A stretch of 42,042 nt of DNA. Origin: Streptomyces sp. GC420 (lineage in GTDB: Bacteria > Actinomycetota > Actinomycetes > Streptomycetales > Streptomycetaceae). Below the pieces are notes generated by a model that made no database searches, had not been told where the DNA came from, and was given only the letters and a program-made list of their open reading frames with translations. Numbering within the stretch: position 1 is the first letter of the stretch; each line of letters opens with the position of its first letter. The translations under genes were made by a program, and so were the position numbers. This document shows, piece after piece, positions 17,083 through 25,638 of the stretch. The DNA lies in NCBI RefSeq assembly GCF_009916105.1, contig NZ_JAAAXQ010000016.1:1-42042 (forward strand), given 5' to 3'.

Positions 17083-17367
17083 TCAGACCCGTTCGCGGCC
17101 CCTGCCCCGGCCCCGCATGGAGACCCACACCCGGTCGCCCAGCGCGACGAGCACGATGGCCGCGGCGAGTTGGAAGATGTGCCTGCCCCAGTCGATGCCG
17201 CTGGTCTCCTCGATGCCCAGGGCGGCGGCGATGGCATTGCCCGCGACGGCGCCCAGGATGCCCAGGATCGTCGTCAGCCACAGCGGGATGGCCTGCTTGC
17301 CGGGGATGATCGCCTTCGCGATCAGACCGAGCACAAAGCCCACGATGATCGCCCACAACCAGCTCAT
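17083..17367 (-). CDS. GlsB/YeaQ/YmgE-family stress membrane protein
   Basis: A 94-aa protein with three hydrophobic segments: WLWAIIVGFVLGLIAKAI (about 3-20), IPLWLTTILGILGAVAGNAIAAAL (27-50) and GRHIFQLAAAIVLVALGDRVW (61-81). The G-x-x-G-x-x-A-K-x-I-x-P-G-K pattern (GLIAKAIIPGKQ) and GILGAVAGN are the transglycosylase-associated/GlsB signature. The tail is Arg-rich. The family is induced by general stress in many bacteria and its molecular role is unknown. ATG 17367 has GAGGAG about seven bases upstream. It is a single gene convergent with tyrS. The window's other stress locus (Asp23/Gls24) is not adjacent. Confidence 0.88.
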   Translation of the reverse strand: MSWLWAIIVGFVLGLIAKAIIPGKQAIPLWLTTILGILGAVAGNAIAAALGIEETSGIDWGRHIFQLAAAIVLVALGDRVWVSMRGRGRGRERV

Positions 17368-17577
17368 GTCGTCTCCTCGCGCGGCGTCGTGTGCGCTGGT
17401 GCCAGTCTGTGTCCATAACGCCTACGTCGCACGTCGGGCGGCGGTGTACGCGATGCGACGTGCCCGGTACGTAGCGGATCGGGGTGCCCCGGTCTCGTCG
17501 GCGGCGCAGCCTGGGCGTACCGTGAAAAGGTCCAGGACCGGGGGTGGGCCGGTGTTTCAGTGAGGTGGTGGAACGTG

Positions 17578-17964
17578 ATGCGGAAGCAGGGCAAGGCACA
17601 GGTCTTCCGGATCACGGGGGCTCGGCAGGGGCTCGCCGAGGATGTGCGCAGACGGCAGCGTCGCTATGTGATCTCGATGTCGGTCCGGACGGTGTCGGTC
17701 GTGCTGGCGGCGGTGCTGTGGGGCGTCGAACGCCATGTGGCGATCGTGGCGCTGGTGCTGGGCGCGGTCCTTCCCTACGTCGCCGTGGTGATCGCCAACG
17801 GGGGACGGGAGAACGCGCCCTCGCTGCCCTCCACGTTCGTGTCCGTGCCGACGCCGCCCGTGATCGAACCGCCCTCCGCGGCCGCGCACGACGGGCCTGC
17901 GGAATCCGCGGCGGAATCCGGACCGCGGGAGCGGGCGCAGGATCGGGAGCGGGAGCACCGCTGA
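17578..17964 (+). CDS. DUF3099 family membrane protein
   Basis: A 128-aa DUF3099 protein. The N-terminal cytoplasmic block KAQVFRITGARQGLAEDVRRRQRRY precedes two hydrophobic segments (VISMSVRTVSVVLAAVLW, and IVALVLGAVLPYVAVVIAN). After NGGRENAPSLPSTFV comes a disordered Pro/Ala/Glu tail. ATG 17578 is preceded by GGTGGA five bases upstream. In-frame GTGs at 17560 and 17575 are alternatives. The gene is widespread in streptomycetes and of unknown function. It is divergent from the GlsB-type gene. The 210-bp gap contains an inverted repeat, ACGTCGCA (17424-17431) with TGCGACGT (17454-17461), and no gene. Confidence 0.85.
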   Translation: MRKQGKAQVFRITGARQGLAEDVRRRQRRYVISMSVRTVSVVLAAVLWGVERHVAIVALVLGAVLPYVAVVIANGGRENAPSLPSTFVSVPTPPVIEPPSAAAHDGPAESAAESGPRERAQDREREHR

Positions 17965-18186
17965 CCGGGGCCGCTCGGGGCCGGCCGTCGAAGCTCAGGA
18001 AAAGCTCAGATCAATCATGTGGTTCCGGTGCACCGCGCAGGGTCGCGCGTGACATACTTCCTACGCGCTCCGCATCCCCCGTCGGAGCGACGGACCGACG
18101 CCGGGCAGCTCCCCCCGTGGCTGCTCGGCGTCGCCGTGCGAGGGGTGCCGCCGGTGCCTGCCGGGCGGGCGGGTTAGGGTCGGGGC

Positions 18187-18435
18187 GTGATTGTGCCGCT
18201 CGACTCCCCGACCTCGCCGATCTGTTCCGCGAAGGGCTGCCGCGCCGCCGCCGTGCACGTGCTGGCGTGGAACAACCCGAAACTGCACACGCCGGAGCGC
18301 CGCAAGACCTGGCTGGCCTGCGAGGAGCACCGCGAGCACCTGTCGCAGTTCCTGGCCGTACGGGGCTTCCTGAAGGACGTCGTGCCGCTGAGCGAGTGGG
18401 AGCGGCGGGAGCGGCAGGACGGCCCGGAGGGCTGA
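18187..18435 (+). CDS. Conserved small Cys/His protein (often labelled 'acetone carboxylase')
   Basis: An 82-aa protein with CSAKGCRAAAVHVLAWNNP near the start and WLACEEHREHLSQFLAVRGFL in the middle. C13, C18, C45 and H48/H51 are arranged like a small zinc site. Close relatives in streptomycetes are commonly annotated 'acetone carboxylase', a label with no support visible in the sequence. I would call it a zinc-ribbon-like protein of unknown function. The GTG start is at 18187. TAGGGT at 18175-18180 would start RNA at or near that GTG, so it is probably leaderless. The 222-bp gap upstream contains a direct repeat of AAGCTCAG and no gene. It converges with moaA. Confidence 0.75.
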   Translation: MIVPLDSPTSPICSAKGCRAAAVHVLAWNNPKLHTPERRKTWLACEEHREHLSQFLAVRGFLKDVVPLSEWERRERQDGPEG

Positions 18436-18556
18436 CAGCGTCGTGGAGGGCGCCGCGCGGGCTCTTGTTCCCGGGGCGGTGGGCCCGAGGGCGAGAGTCT
18501 CGGGATACCGGGCTCGTAGGGCGCACGCGGGGCCCGGAGGGGCCGGGGCGGCGCAG

Positions 18557-19546
18557 TCAGCCGCCGATCGCGGACATCGGACGCTCGGGCTGCGCGAAGC
18601 CGGGGTCGTCGAGCCCGGAGCCGGCCTTCTTGCCCCACATCGCCAGCCGCCAGATCCGGGCGATCTCCTCGTCCGGGGCGCCGGAGCGCAGAGCGGCGCG
18701 GAGGTCGGTCTCCTCGGTGGCGAACAGGCAGGTGCGGATCTGCCCGTCGGCGGTCAGCCGGGTGCGGTCGCAGGCGCGGCAGAACGGCCGGGTGACGGAG
18801 GCGATGACGCCCACGCGGTGCGGTCCGCCGTCCACGATCCAGCGCTCGGCTGGGGCCGAGCCGCGCTTCTCCTCGCCCTCGGGGGTCAGCTCGAAGCGGG
18901 TGCGCAGGGAGACCAGGATGTCGCCGGCGGTGATCATGCCGTCGCGCTTCCAGCCGTGCTGGGCGTCGAGGGGCATCTGCTCGATGAACCGGATCTCGTA
19001 GTCGTTCTCGACGGCCCAGGCGAGCAGGTCGGGGGCCTCGTCCTCGTTCAGCCCCGGCATCAGCACGGCGTTGACCTTGACCGGGCTGAGACCGGCGGCG
19101 CGGGCGGCCCGCAGGCCCTCGATGACGTCGTGGTGCCGGTCGCGGCGGGTGAGCCGCTTGAAGACGTCGGGGCGCAGGGTGTCGAGTGAGACGTTGACCC
19201 GGTCGAGGCCGGCGGCCTTGAGTGCGGGGGCGGTGCGCCGCAGGCCGATGCCGTTGGTGGTCAGGGACATCGTGGGCCGCGGCTCGAGGCCGGCGCACTG
19301 CTCCACGATCCCGACGAGACCCGGGCGCAGCAGCGGCTCGCCGCCCGTGAAGCGGACCTCGGTGATGCCCAGATCGGTGACGGCGATACGGATCAGCCGG
19401 ACGATTTCCTCGTCCGTCAGGAGATCGGGCTTGGCCAGCCACTGCAGGCCTTCTTCCGGCATGCAGTACGTGCACCGCAGGTTGCACCGGTCGGTGAGTG
19501 AGACACGCAGGTCGGTGGCCACCCGGCCGAAGGTGTCGATGAGCAC
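18557..19546 (-). CDS. moaA: GTP 3',8-cyclase MoaA (molybdenum cofactor)
   Basis: Radical-SAM enzyme that rearranges GTP to 3',8-cyclo-dihydro-GTP, the first step of molybdenum cofactor synthesis. The 329-aa protein has the radical-SAM cluster motif CNLRCTYC (C21, C25, C28), the GGEP motif (FTGGEPLLRP), and the C-terminal second cluster (PFCRACDRTRLTADGQIRTC) that binds substrate. It ends with the conserved GG tail (MSAIGG) needed for activity with MoaC. The GTG start at 19546 fits the conserved MLIDTFGRVATDLRVSLTDR start, with a GAGGGG site upstream. No other moa gene is in the window. Confidence 0.96.
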   Translation of the reverse strand: MLIDTFGRVATDLRVSLTDRCNLRCTYCMPEEGLQWLAKPDLLTDEEIVRLIRIAVTDLGITEVRFTGGEPLLRPGLVGIVEQCAGLEPRPTMSLTTNGIGLRRTAPALKAAGLDRVNVSLDTLRPDVFKRLTRRDRHHDVIEGLRAARAAGLSPVKVNAVLMPGLNEDEAPDLLAWAVENDYEIRFIEQMPLDAQHGWKRDGMITAGDILVSLRTRFELTPEGEEKRGSAPAERWIVDGGPHRVGVIASVTRPFCRACDRTRLTADGQIRTCLFATEETDLRAALRSGAPDEEIARIWRLAMWGKKAGSGLDDPGFAQPERPMSAIGG

Positions 19547-19648
19547 GCGGGGCCCCCTCGCCCGTCGGATCCATGTACGTGCTGTCGAGCCTACGGGATG
19601 GCACTGACACGGCGCGCAGGTCGTCGGCGGGGAGGAGGGCACGGAAAA

Positions 19649-19701
19649 CGGCCCGGCCGCGCCGCAGAGCCCCTGTGGGGGCTCACGGCGCGGCCGGGCC
19701 G
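19649..19701 (-). terminator. Strong intrinsic terminator of the symporter operon
   Basis: A 16-bp perfect stem, CGGCCCGGCCGCGCCG (19649-19664) with CGGCGCGGCCGGGCCG (19686-19701), encloses a second stem GAGCCCC/GGGGCTC with a TGTG loop. On the minus strand it is followed directly by TTTTCC, a short U-tract. It lies 30 bp after the stop of the acetate symporter gene and upstream of moaA. Confidence 0.9.
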
Positions 19702-19731
19702 GGATGTGGACCGGAGCGCGTGACCTGGGGG

Positions 19732-21387
19732 TCAGTGCTGGACGGCCCCGGCCACTCCGGTGCCGGTGAGGGACTTGACCTCGAGTTCGGCGTACTTGGC
19801 GACGTCCGGCTCCTCCTTGCTGAACTTGGAGCCGAGGTAGCCGAGCAGGAAGCCGAGCGGGATGGAGATCAGGCCCGGGTTGCTCAGCGGGAACCAGTGG
19901 AAGTCGGCCTCGGGGAACATCGAGGTGGGAGCGCCGGAGACGACCGGCGAGAACAGCACCAGGCCCACGGAGACGCTCAGACCGCCGTAGATCGACCACA
20001 GCGCGCCCTGGGTGGTGAACCTCTTCCAGAAGAGGCTGTAGAGGATGGTCGGCAGGTTGGCCGACGCCGCGACGGCGAAGGCCAGGGCGACCAGGCCGGC
20101 CACGTTGAGGTTGCGGGCGAAGATGCCGAGGAAGATGGCGACCGCACCGATTCCGACGGTGGCCCAGCGGGCGGCGCGGACCTCCTCCTTCTCGGTGGCC
20201 TTCCCCTTGCGGATGACGTTCATGTAGATGTCGTGCGCGAAGGAGGAGGACGAGGCCAGGGTCAGACCGGCGACCACCGCGAGGATGGTGGCGAAGGCGA
20301 CCGCGGAGATGATCGCGAGCAGCGCCGCGCCACCGGCGGAGTCGGCTCCGCCGCCGACCTCCTGGGCGAGCAGCGGTGCCGCGGTGTTGCCCGCCGCGTT
20401 CGAGGAGATGATCTCGTCCGGGGAGAGCAGTGCCGCCGCGCCGAAGCCGAGCGCGATGGTCATCAGGTAGAAGCCGCCGATGATGGCGATGGCCCAGTTC
20501 ACCGAGCGGCGCGCGGCCTGCGCGGTGGGCACGGTGTAGAAGCGGATCAGGATGTGCGGCAGACCGGCGGTGCCCAGGACCAGGGCGATGCCGAGGGAGA
20601 TGAAGTCGATCTTCGAGGTACCCGTGGCGCCGTACTTCAGACCGGGCTCCAGGAAGGCGGCTCCCTTGCCGCTGTTCTCGGCGGCCTGGCCGAGCAGGTC
20701 GGAGATGTTGAAGTTGAACTTCAGCAGCACCAGGAAGGTGATCAGCAGGGTGCCCGCGATGAGGAGCACGGCCTTGACCATCTGGACCCAGGTGGTGCCC
20801 TTCATGCCGCCGACGGAGACGTAGACGATCATGAGGATGCCGACTCCGGCGACCACGGCGATCTGGCCGGCGTCGCCGGTGATGCCGAGGAGCAGGGAGA
20901 CCAGGACGCCCGCGCCCGCCATCTGCGCCAGCAGGTAGAAGATCGACACCACGATGGTGGAGGTGCCCGCGGCGGTGCGGATGGGCCGCTGGCGCATCCG
21001 GTACGCGAGGACGTCACCCATCGTGAACCGGCCGGAGTTCCGCAGCGGCTCGGCGACCAGCAGCAGCGCCACCAGCCAGGCCACGAGGAAGCCGATCGAG
21101 TACAGGAAGCCGTCGTAGCCGTAGAGGGCGATGGCGCCCGCGATGCCCAGGAAGGACGCGGCGGACATGTAGTCGCCGGAGATGGCGAGGCCGTTCTGGA
21201 AACCGGAGAAGGAGCCGCCGCCCGCGTAGAAGTCGGAGGCGTTCTTGGTCTGCTTGCCGGCCCAGATGGTGATGCCCAGGGTGGCGAGGACGAACGCCCC
21301 GAAGAGCGTCATGATCAGCGGACGGTGCTCGCTCGCACCGGCTGCCGCGAGGCTCGCGTCGGCGGCGAGCTGAAGGGTCTGGCTCAC
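19732..21387 (-). CDS. actP: Cation:acetate symporter (SSS family, ActP/MctC-like)
   Basis: A 551-aa sodium:solute symporter with about 13 membrane segments. It starts with LIMTLFGAFVLATLGITIWAG. The conserved SSS features are FYAGGGSFSGFQNGLAISGDYMSAASFLGI (early sodium/substrate region), GDVLAYRMRQRPIRT, AGTAGLPHILIRFYTVP and LASSSSFAHDIYMNVIRKG. These match ActP/MctC importers of acetate and other short monocarboxylates. The start is GTG 21387, overlapping the DUF485 stop by 4 bp (GTGA). The DUF485-symporter pair is a standard unit: the small protein is encoded first and is probably an accessory subunit. Substrate range is inferred from family. Confidence 0.92.
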   Translation of the reverse strand: MSQTLQLAADASLAAAGASEHRPLIMTLFGAFVLATLGITIWAGKQTKNASDFYAGGGSFSGFQNGLAISGDYMSAASFLGIAGAIALYGYDGFLYSIGFLVAWLVALLLVAEPLRNSGRFTMGDVLAYRMRQRPIRTAAGTSTIVVSIFYLLAQMAGAGVLVSLLLGITGDAGQIAVVAGVGILMIVYVSVGGMKGTTWVQMVKAVLLIAGTLLITFLVLLKFNFNISDLLGQAAENSGKGAAFLEPGLKYGATGTSKIDFISLGIALVLGTAGLPHILIRFYTVPTAQAARRSVNWAIAIIGGFYLMTIALGFGAAALLSPDEIISSNAAGNTAAPLLAQEVGGGADSAGGAALLAIISAVAFATILAVVAGLTLASSSSFAHDIYMNVIRKGKATEKEEVRAARWATVGIGAVAIFLGIFARNLNVAGLVALAFAVAASANLPTILYSLFWKRFTTQGALWSIYGGLSVSVGLVLFSPVVSGAPTSMFPEADFHWFPLSNPGLISIPLGFLLGYLGSKFSKEEPDVAKYAELEVKSLTGTGVAGAVQH

Positions 21388-21761
21388 TTGCCGGCCTCCG
21401 GGTACTCAAGACGGTTCTTGATCGCCTCGGACTTGGGGTCGAGCTTCTTCGCGGCGTGGTCCGAGTACAGCCAGGCGATGAGGAAGGTGGTGGCGAACTG
21501 GGCGAGCCCGAAGACCATGGCGACGTTGATGTTGCCGAAGAGCTTGGTGCCCATGATGTCGCCGGCGTAGTTCGACATCAGCACGTAGAGCAGGTACCAG
21601 AGGCTGAAGGCGACCGTCAGGGGGAAGGCGAACGATCGGTACGTGCGGCGCAGATCCGCGAACTCCGGGCTCTGCTGTTCCTCCAAGAAGTCCTCGGGCG
21701 TGGGCTGCACGGGGCGGACGTCCGTCCTGGTGCCGGGCGGCGGCGATGAAGCGGTGGCCAC
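21384..21761 (-). CDS. DUF485 membrane protein, symporter partner
   Basis: A 125-aa DUF485 (YjcH-like) protein. A polar N-terminal third contains TPEDFLEEQQSPEFADLRRTYRSFAFP. Two membrane helices follow (LTVAFSLWYLLYVLMSNYAGD, and VAMVFGLAQFATTFLIAWLYSDHA), then a basic tail. The start is GTG 21761, with AAGGAG five bases upstream. The reading frame extends further but upstream residues are not conserved. It is translationally coupled to the acetate symporter, as in many bacteria (yjcH-actP). Confidence 0.9.
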   Translation of the reverse strand: MATASSPPPGTRTDVRPVQPTPEDFLEEQQSPEFADLRRTYRSFAFPLTVAFSLWYLLYVLMSNYAGDIMGTKLFGNINVAMVFGLAQFATTFLIAWLYSDHAAKKLDPKSEAIKNRLEYPEAGK

Positions 21762-22101
21762 GGACTCTCCTTGCGGGGTGCGAGGGGAAGATGACAGTTG
21801 ACACAAGGCAAATGCTGTGCAGCAGCTGCCGGGGCGGAGGCGCCGCGTCCCGGCGGCCGTCCTCCTTCTGACAACGGCACGGCCCCCGGCGGGGAACGGT
21901 TCATCCCGGACCGGAAGTCGATTCGAGGACGACCGGGTGCGTTCGGATTCCGTCGCGGTGGAGCCGGACACACGGGGGCCGTGAAGCCGGACACGCATGG
22001 GCTGTGACGGACACCGCAGCTCAGGGCGGGTCTCCCGGCGGTTGCGGACGGGCGCCCGCGATGGACCCGCCTCTCCGGCGATGCGGCCTGCCTGCCGGTC
22101 C

Positions 22102-22178
22102 GCGGCCGCTTCACGACCGCTTCACGGCCGGTTCGCGACCGGTTCGTGGCCGCTTCGTGGCCGGTTCGTGGCCGCCCG
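22102..22178. repeat. Seven tandem 11-bp repeats in a gene-free stretch
   Basis: Units such as ACGACCGCTTC, ACGGCCGGTTC, GCGACCGGTTC, GTGGCCGCTTC and GTGGCCGGTTC follow without gaps from 22102 to 22178 (seven units, the last degenerate at its end). Consensus is RYGRCCGSTTC. Eleven bases is about one helical turn, so each unit shows the same face of DNA. The surrounding 740 bp (21762-22503) between the divergent DUF485 and protease genes holds no convincing gene. Confidence 0.9.
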
Positions 22179-22393
22179 AGTCGTCGGCGGTGCGGAAAAC
22201 GGCTGTTCGGGGACCGCCCGCCGCCGCGGTACGGCACGGCCCTGGGCGAACCGGGTGTGGTCGCCGTCCACGCCCCGGCGGCCGGTGACCCGTCGCACCG
22301 CGGCCCCGGTGGCCGGAAACGGCCGCCTCCGGCGCGGCGAGCCCGTTCGAGAAACGCCGGTCTGACATCTCTTCAGCGGAGTGTTCGAAATTT

Positions 22394-22436
22394 GTTCCGG
22401 AACTCATTGAAGTGCCGGGATGATCAGCGATAGCTT
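22394..22436 (+). promoter_or_regulatory. Protease promoter with adjacent palindrome
   Basis: TTGAAG (22407-22412) and TAGCTT (22431-22436) with an 18-bp spacer fit the Streptomyces SigA consensus and lie 68 bp before the protease ATG. The palindrome GTTCCGGAAC (22394-22403) ends just upstream of the -35 box, a typical activator position. The local AT content is higher than in the surroundings. Confidence 0.6.
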
Positions 22437-22503
22437 CCTTCGTCATGTACCTGTCCGCGCGTAGACCGCGCGCGGGCGGATTCACTGACGATGTGGAGTA
22501 CCC

Positions 22504-24036
22504 ATGGCTCATCTCCGCTCCAGACACCGGCGCGCCGCCCTCGCGGTGCCGCTCGGTCTGGCGCTGACCGCGTCACTCGGGTTCCTGCCGAGTGCCGCGT
22601 CCGCCGCCACGCAGGACACCCCTGCCGCGGTGACCACGGACGGCCCCAACCTCAGCTACGTGGTGAACACCAAGGCCGACCGGCGCACCATCGCCTCGGT
22701 CAAGAAGTCCATAGCCAAGGCCGGCGGCACCGTCGTCACCACGCACGAGAAGATCGGCGTCATCGTCGTCCACTCGACGAACCCCGGCTTCGCGCAGCAG
22801 ATCCGCCAGGTGAAGGGCGTGCAGACCGCGGGCGCGACCCGCACCGCCCCGCTCCAGGCCGCCGGCACGACGGAGGTCGGCACGCCCGACTACGTCTCGG
22901 CCGCCGAGGCCGCTGCCGCTGCCGAGGACGCCGCGGAGGGCGCCGAGCCGCTCGAGGCCGACCAGTGGGACCTGCGGGCGATCGGCGCCGACAAGGCCGC
23001 CGGGATCAACCCGGGCAGCAAGAAGGTCACCGTCGCCGTGATCGACACCGGCGTCGACGACACCCACCCGGACATCGCGCCCAACTTCTCCGCGAGCCAG
23101 TCCGCGAACTGCGTGGGCGGCGTCGCCGACACCAGCGAGGGCGCCTGGCGTCCGTACACGAGCGACGACTACCACGGCACGCATGTCGCGGGTGAGATCG
23201 CCGCCGCGCGCAACGGCGTCGGCGTGGCCGGTGTGGCGCCGGGCGTGCAGGTCGCCTCCATCAAGGTGAGCGAGCCGGACACCAGCCTCTTCTTCCCCGA
23301 GGCCGTCGTCTGCGCCTTCGTCTTCGCCGCCGACCACGGCATCGAGATCACCAACAACAGCTACTACATCGACCCGTGGCTGTACAACTGCCTGGACGAC
23401 CCGGACCAGCGGGCCATCGTCGACGCGGTCAACCGGGCGTCGCTGTACGCCCAGAAGAAGGGCACGCTGCACCTGGCGTCGGCCGGCAACTCCAACGACG
23501 ACCTGGCGTCCGACGCGATCGTGGACGACAGCAGCCCGGACGACACCACTCCGGTGGAGCGCACCATCGACCCGTCCAAGTGCTGGGACATCCCGACCCA
23601 GCTGCCGGGCGTCGTCACGGTCACCGCGACCGGTGTGCAGAACCTCAAGTCGTACTACTCCAGCTACGGCCTCGGTGTCGCCGACATCGCCGCGCCCGGC
23701 GGAGACAAGTACCAGATTCCGGACACCCCGTCGAAGAACGGGCGGATTCTGTCCACCATGCCGAACAACGGCTACGCGTACCTGCAGGGCACCTCGATGG
23801 CCAGCCCGCACGCCGCAGGTGTCGCCGCGCTGCTGAAGTCCGTCCACCCGAAGGCGAGCCCGCGCCAGCTGCAGGCCATGCTCAAGGCGCAGGCGGACAA
23901 CCCGGGCTGCCCGACCGGTCTTTACGACCCCGACGGCAACGGTGTCGCCGACTCCACCTGTGAGGGCGGCGAGTCGTACAACGGCTTCTACGGCCACGGC
24001 ATCGTCGACGCACTCGACGCCGTGACGGAGGACTGA
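22504..24036 (+). CDS. Secreted S8 (subtilisin-family) serine protease
   Basis: A 510-aa extracellular subtilase. The signal peptide is about 1-34 (basic start RSRHRRAAL, hydrophobic core, cleavage near ASAA). An inhibitor-I9-like propeptide (about 48-120, LSYVVNTKADRRTIASVKKSI...GVIVVHSTNPGFAQQIR...TRTAPL) folds and then inhibits the protease until cleaved. The catalytic domain has D181 (VAVIDTGVDDTHPDI), H224 (YHGTHVAGEIAA), oxyanion Asn in LASAGNSNDD and S431 (GTSMASPHAAGVAALL). It ends HGIVDALDAVTED with no C-terminal anchor. ATG 22504 has GGAG five bases upstream. A perfect terminator hairpin follows, then a decayed copy of the same gene. Confidence 0.95.
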   Translation: MAHLRSRHRRAALAVPLGLALTASLGFLPSAASAATQDTPAAVTTDGPNLSYVVNTKADRRTIASVKKSIAKAGGTVVTTHEKIGVIVVHSTNPGFAQQIRQVKGVQTAGATRTAPLQAAGTTEVGTPDYVSAAEAAAAAEDAAEGAEPLEADQWDLRAIGADKAAGINPGSKKVTVAVIDTGVDDTHPDIAPNFSASQSANCVGGVADTSEGAWRPYTSDDYHGTHVAGEIAAARNGVGVAGVAPGVQVASIKVSEPDTSLFFPEAVVCAFVFAADHGIEITNNSYYIDPWLYNCLDDPDQRAIVDAVNRASLYAQKKGTLHLASAGNSNDDLASDAIVDDSSPDDTTPVERTIDPSKCWDIPTQLPGVVTVTATGVQNLKSYYSSYGLGVADIAAPGGDKYQIPDTPSKNGRILSTMPNNGYAYLQGTSMASPHAAGVAALLKSVHPKASPRQLQAMLKAQADNPGCPTGLYDPDGNGVADSTCEGGESYNGFYGHGIVDALDAVTED

Positions 24037-24061
24037 GCCGACCGCTCAACCGCTGTGACCA

Positions 24062-24091
24062 CGCCGGGCCGGGGACTTCCCCGGCCCGGCG
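24062..24091 (+). terminator. Protease terminator hairpin
   Basis: CGCCGGGCCGGGG (24062-24074), loop ACTT, CCCCGGCCCGGCG (24079-24091): a perfect 13-bp stem 26 bp after the protease stop. Confidence 0.85.
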
Positions 24092-24208
24092 CCTGGCGTT
24101 CACGCCCCGGCACGCAGCCGCAGCCGCACCGGTACGGCACCGCCCAGGTACCGGGCAGCCGCACCCGCACAACCGGTTCCGGCACCACGGGCACCGGGAT
24201 GGAGAACC

Positions 24209-24811
24209 GATGACCTGAGCGCCTCGCACGGTCCCGTCCCGCCGCGTCCTCGCCGTGCCCGCGGGCACGGCCCTCGCCTCCGCCCTCGCGCTGATGCCCG
24301 GCACGGCGGACGCGCGCCGGGCCGGCGGCGCGGCGGCGGCTCCCGCGGCGGCGGACACGGACTCCCCCACACTCAGCCACGTCGTCAACGTGCTTCCGGG
24401 AAGCGGCGATCCGGTATGCGTCCAGAGGGCCGTCGCCAGGGCGGGCGGCGCCGTCGTCCACGCGTACGACCGGACCGGCGTCATCGTCGTGCACTCCGCG
24501 AACCCGGACTTCGCCCGTATCGTCCGCACCGTGCGCGGCGTCACTTCCGCGGGCGTCACCAGGAACGCCCCGCTGTGACACGACGGACGGCGCCTGGCGT
24601 CCCGGCGCGAAATCACTCCGGTGGAACGGGGCACCGCACTCCGACGCCGTATCCGGCGTTCCGGATCGCACGACCACCGGAGCCCGAACAGCCCGGCACA
24701 CCGCAAGCCCGCCGGCCGGCCATCACACGGCGAGCTCACCCACCCGACCTCGCGCCGCTCCCCTGCATGGGCGTGGCCGACGCGCCGGACGCGGTGACGA
24801 AGACGGAGTGA
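24209..24811 (+). pseudogene. Decayed tandem copy of the S8 protease gene
   Basis: A ribosome site and start like the intact gene (TGGAG, five bases, ATG at 24209) are followed by a stop at the third codon (ATG ACC TGA). The same frame then encodes a signal-peptide-like run and a propeptide clearly related to the intact protease: LSHVVNVLPGSGDPVCVQRAVARAGG, then GVIVVHSANPDFARIVR, then TRNAPL, TGA. After that only scraps of the catalytic domain remain in shifting frames: DTTDGAWRP at about 24577 (intact gene DTSEGAWRP), ITPVERGT at 24612 (intact TPVERT) and a C terminus ADAPDAVTKTE ending at 24811 (intact VDALDAVTED). The Asp, His and Ser motifs are all gone. A 107-aa propeptide could still be made from GTG 24255. 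Confidence 0.85.
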
Positions 24812-24933
24812 AGTGACGCCGGCGGCTGCGCACCGGGCGGCGCCCCGCCGCGGCCGTCGCGGCCGGGCCGTTCCGCCTACCCGGCGCTCTCCCGGCGTTT
24901 TCCCGGCGTTTTCCCGGCGGGGCGGCCCCTCGC

Positions 24934-25638
24934 TCAGACCGCGGTACGGGCCTCCCCGCGCGCCGTCCCTGCAGCGGCCCGGCGCTCCGGCGCCACCGCC
25001 CGGAGGATCCCCTTCGTCAGCAGGAACTGGGCGGCGAGATAGGTGCCCATGACCCACAGGTCCGCGAAGGGCGGCTGCGGCCACTGGGCCACACCGGTCG
25101 CGATGAGGGTGTCGGAGAGCAGGAACAGCGCCCCGCCCACGCCCGCGTGCAGGCCGAACCGGCCGGCGCGGAACGCCATGGCGGTGAGGAGCAGGCTGTA
25201 CGCGGCGACGGGTGCCCGCATGCCGGCGGGCAGATCGTTCCACAGCAGGGCGAGGGTCACCGCGAGCGCGACCGCGTAGCCGCCGCCGAGCAGGACCGGC
25301 GTCCGGCCCTCGCCGCGGCGGCCGTGCCGGGCGGACAGCACCAGGTAGCAGACGTGTCCCGCCGCGAAGGATCCCATTCCGGCGAGGAAGGCCGCCTCGG
25401 CGTCGAAGAGCAGCAGCACGTCGCCGCCCCAGCCGCACAGCAGCGCCGCGAGCAGCAGCCGGGGCGCGCCGCGGCCGGCCGCGTACGCCAGCAGCAGCGG
25501 CATGAGGAGGGGTTTTGCGATCCGGTGCCCGGTCGACACGTCCGCGACGAGGGAGAGCAGGTCCGCGGCGACCGCGAGGACGAAGGCGGAGAGGAAGAGG
25601 CGGGTGATCCGCTCGCGGCTGATCCCGGCGCGCGTCAC
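24934..25638 (-). CDS. YhhN/TMEM86-family lysoplasmalogenase-like protein
   Basis: A 234-aa membrane protein of the YhhN family, which includes animal TMEM86 lysoplasmalogenases that cleave the vinyl-ether bond of lysoplasmalogens. About eight hydrophobic segments are seen. Family blocks are KPLLMPLLLAYA (N-terminal K-P-x-x-M motif), ALLCGWGGDVLLLF (conserved G-D), FAAGHVCYLVL and FLLSDTLIATG (conserved S-D). The GTG start at 25638 overlaps the stop of the upstream desaturase-type gene (GTGA), so both are made from one message. Bacterial members with shown lysoplasmalogenase activity are few, so the enzyme activity here is inference from family and neighbour. Confidence 0.85.
   Translation of the reverse strand: MTRAGISRERITRLFLSAFVLAVAADLLSLVADVSTGHRIAKPLLMPLLLAYAAGRGAPRLLLAALLCGWGGDVLLLFDAEAAFLAGMGSFAAGHVCYLVLSARHGRRGEGRTPVLLGGGYAVALAVTLALLWNDLPAGMRAPVAAYSLLLTAMAFRAGRFGLHAGVGGALFLLSDTLIATGVAQWPQPPFADLWVMGTYLAAQFLLTKGILRAVAPERRAAAGTARGEARTAV

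Noticed and set aside
19573-21570. Open frame of 665 codons antisense to the acetate symporter
   Set aside because: Highly charged, repetitive Asp/Glu/Gly/His composition typical of an antisense shadow; the symporter frame is unmistakable.
22102-22178. The 11-bp repeats as a CRISPR array
   Set aside because: Units are adjacent with no unique spacers and are far too short.
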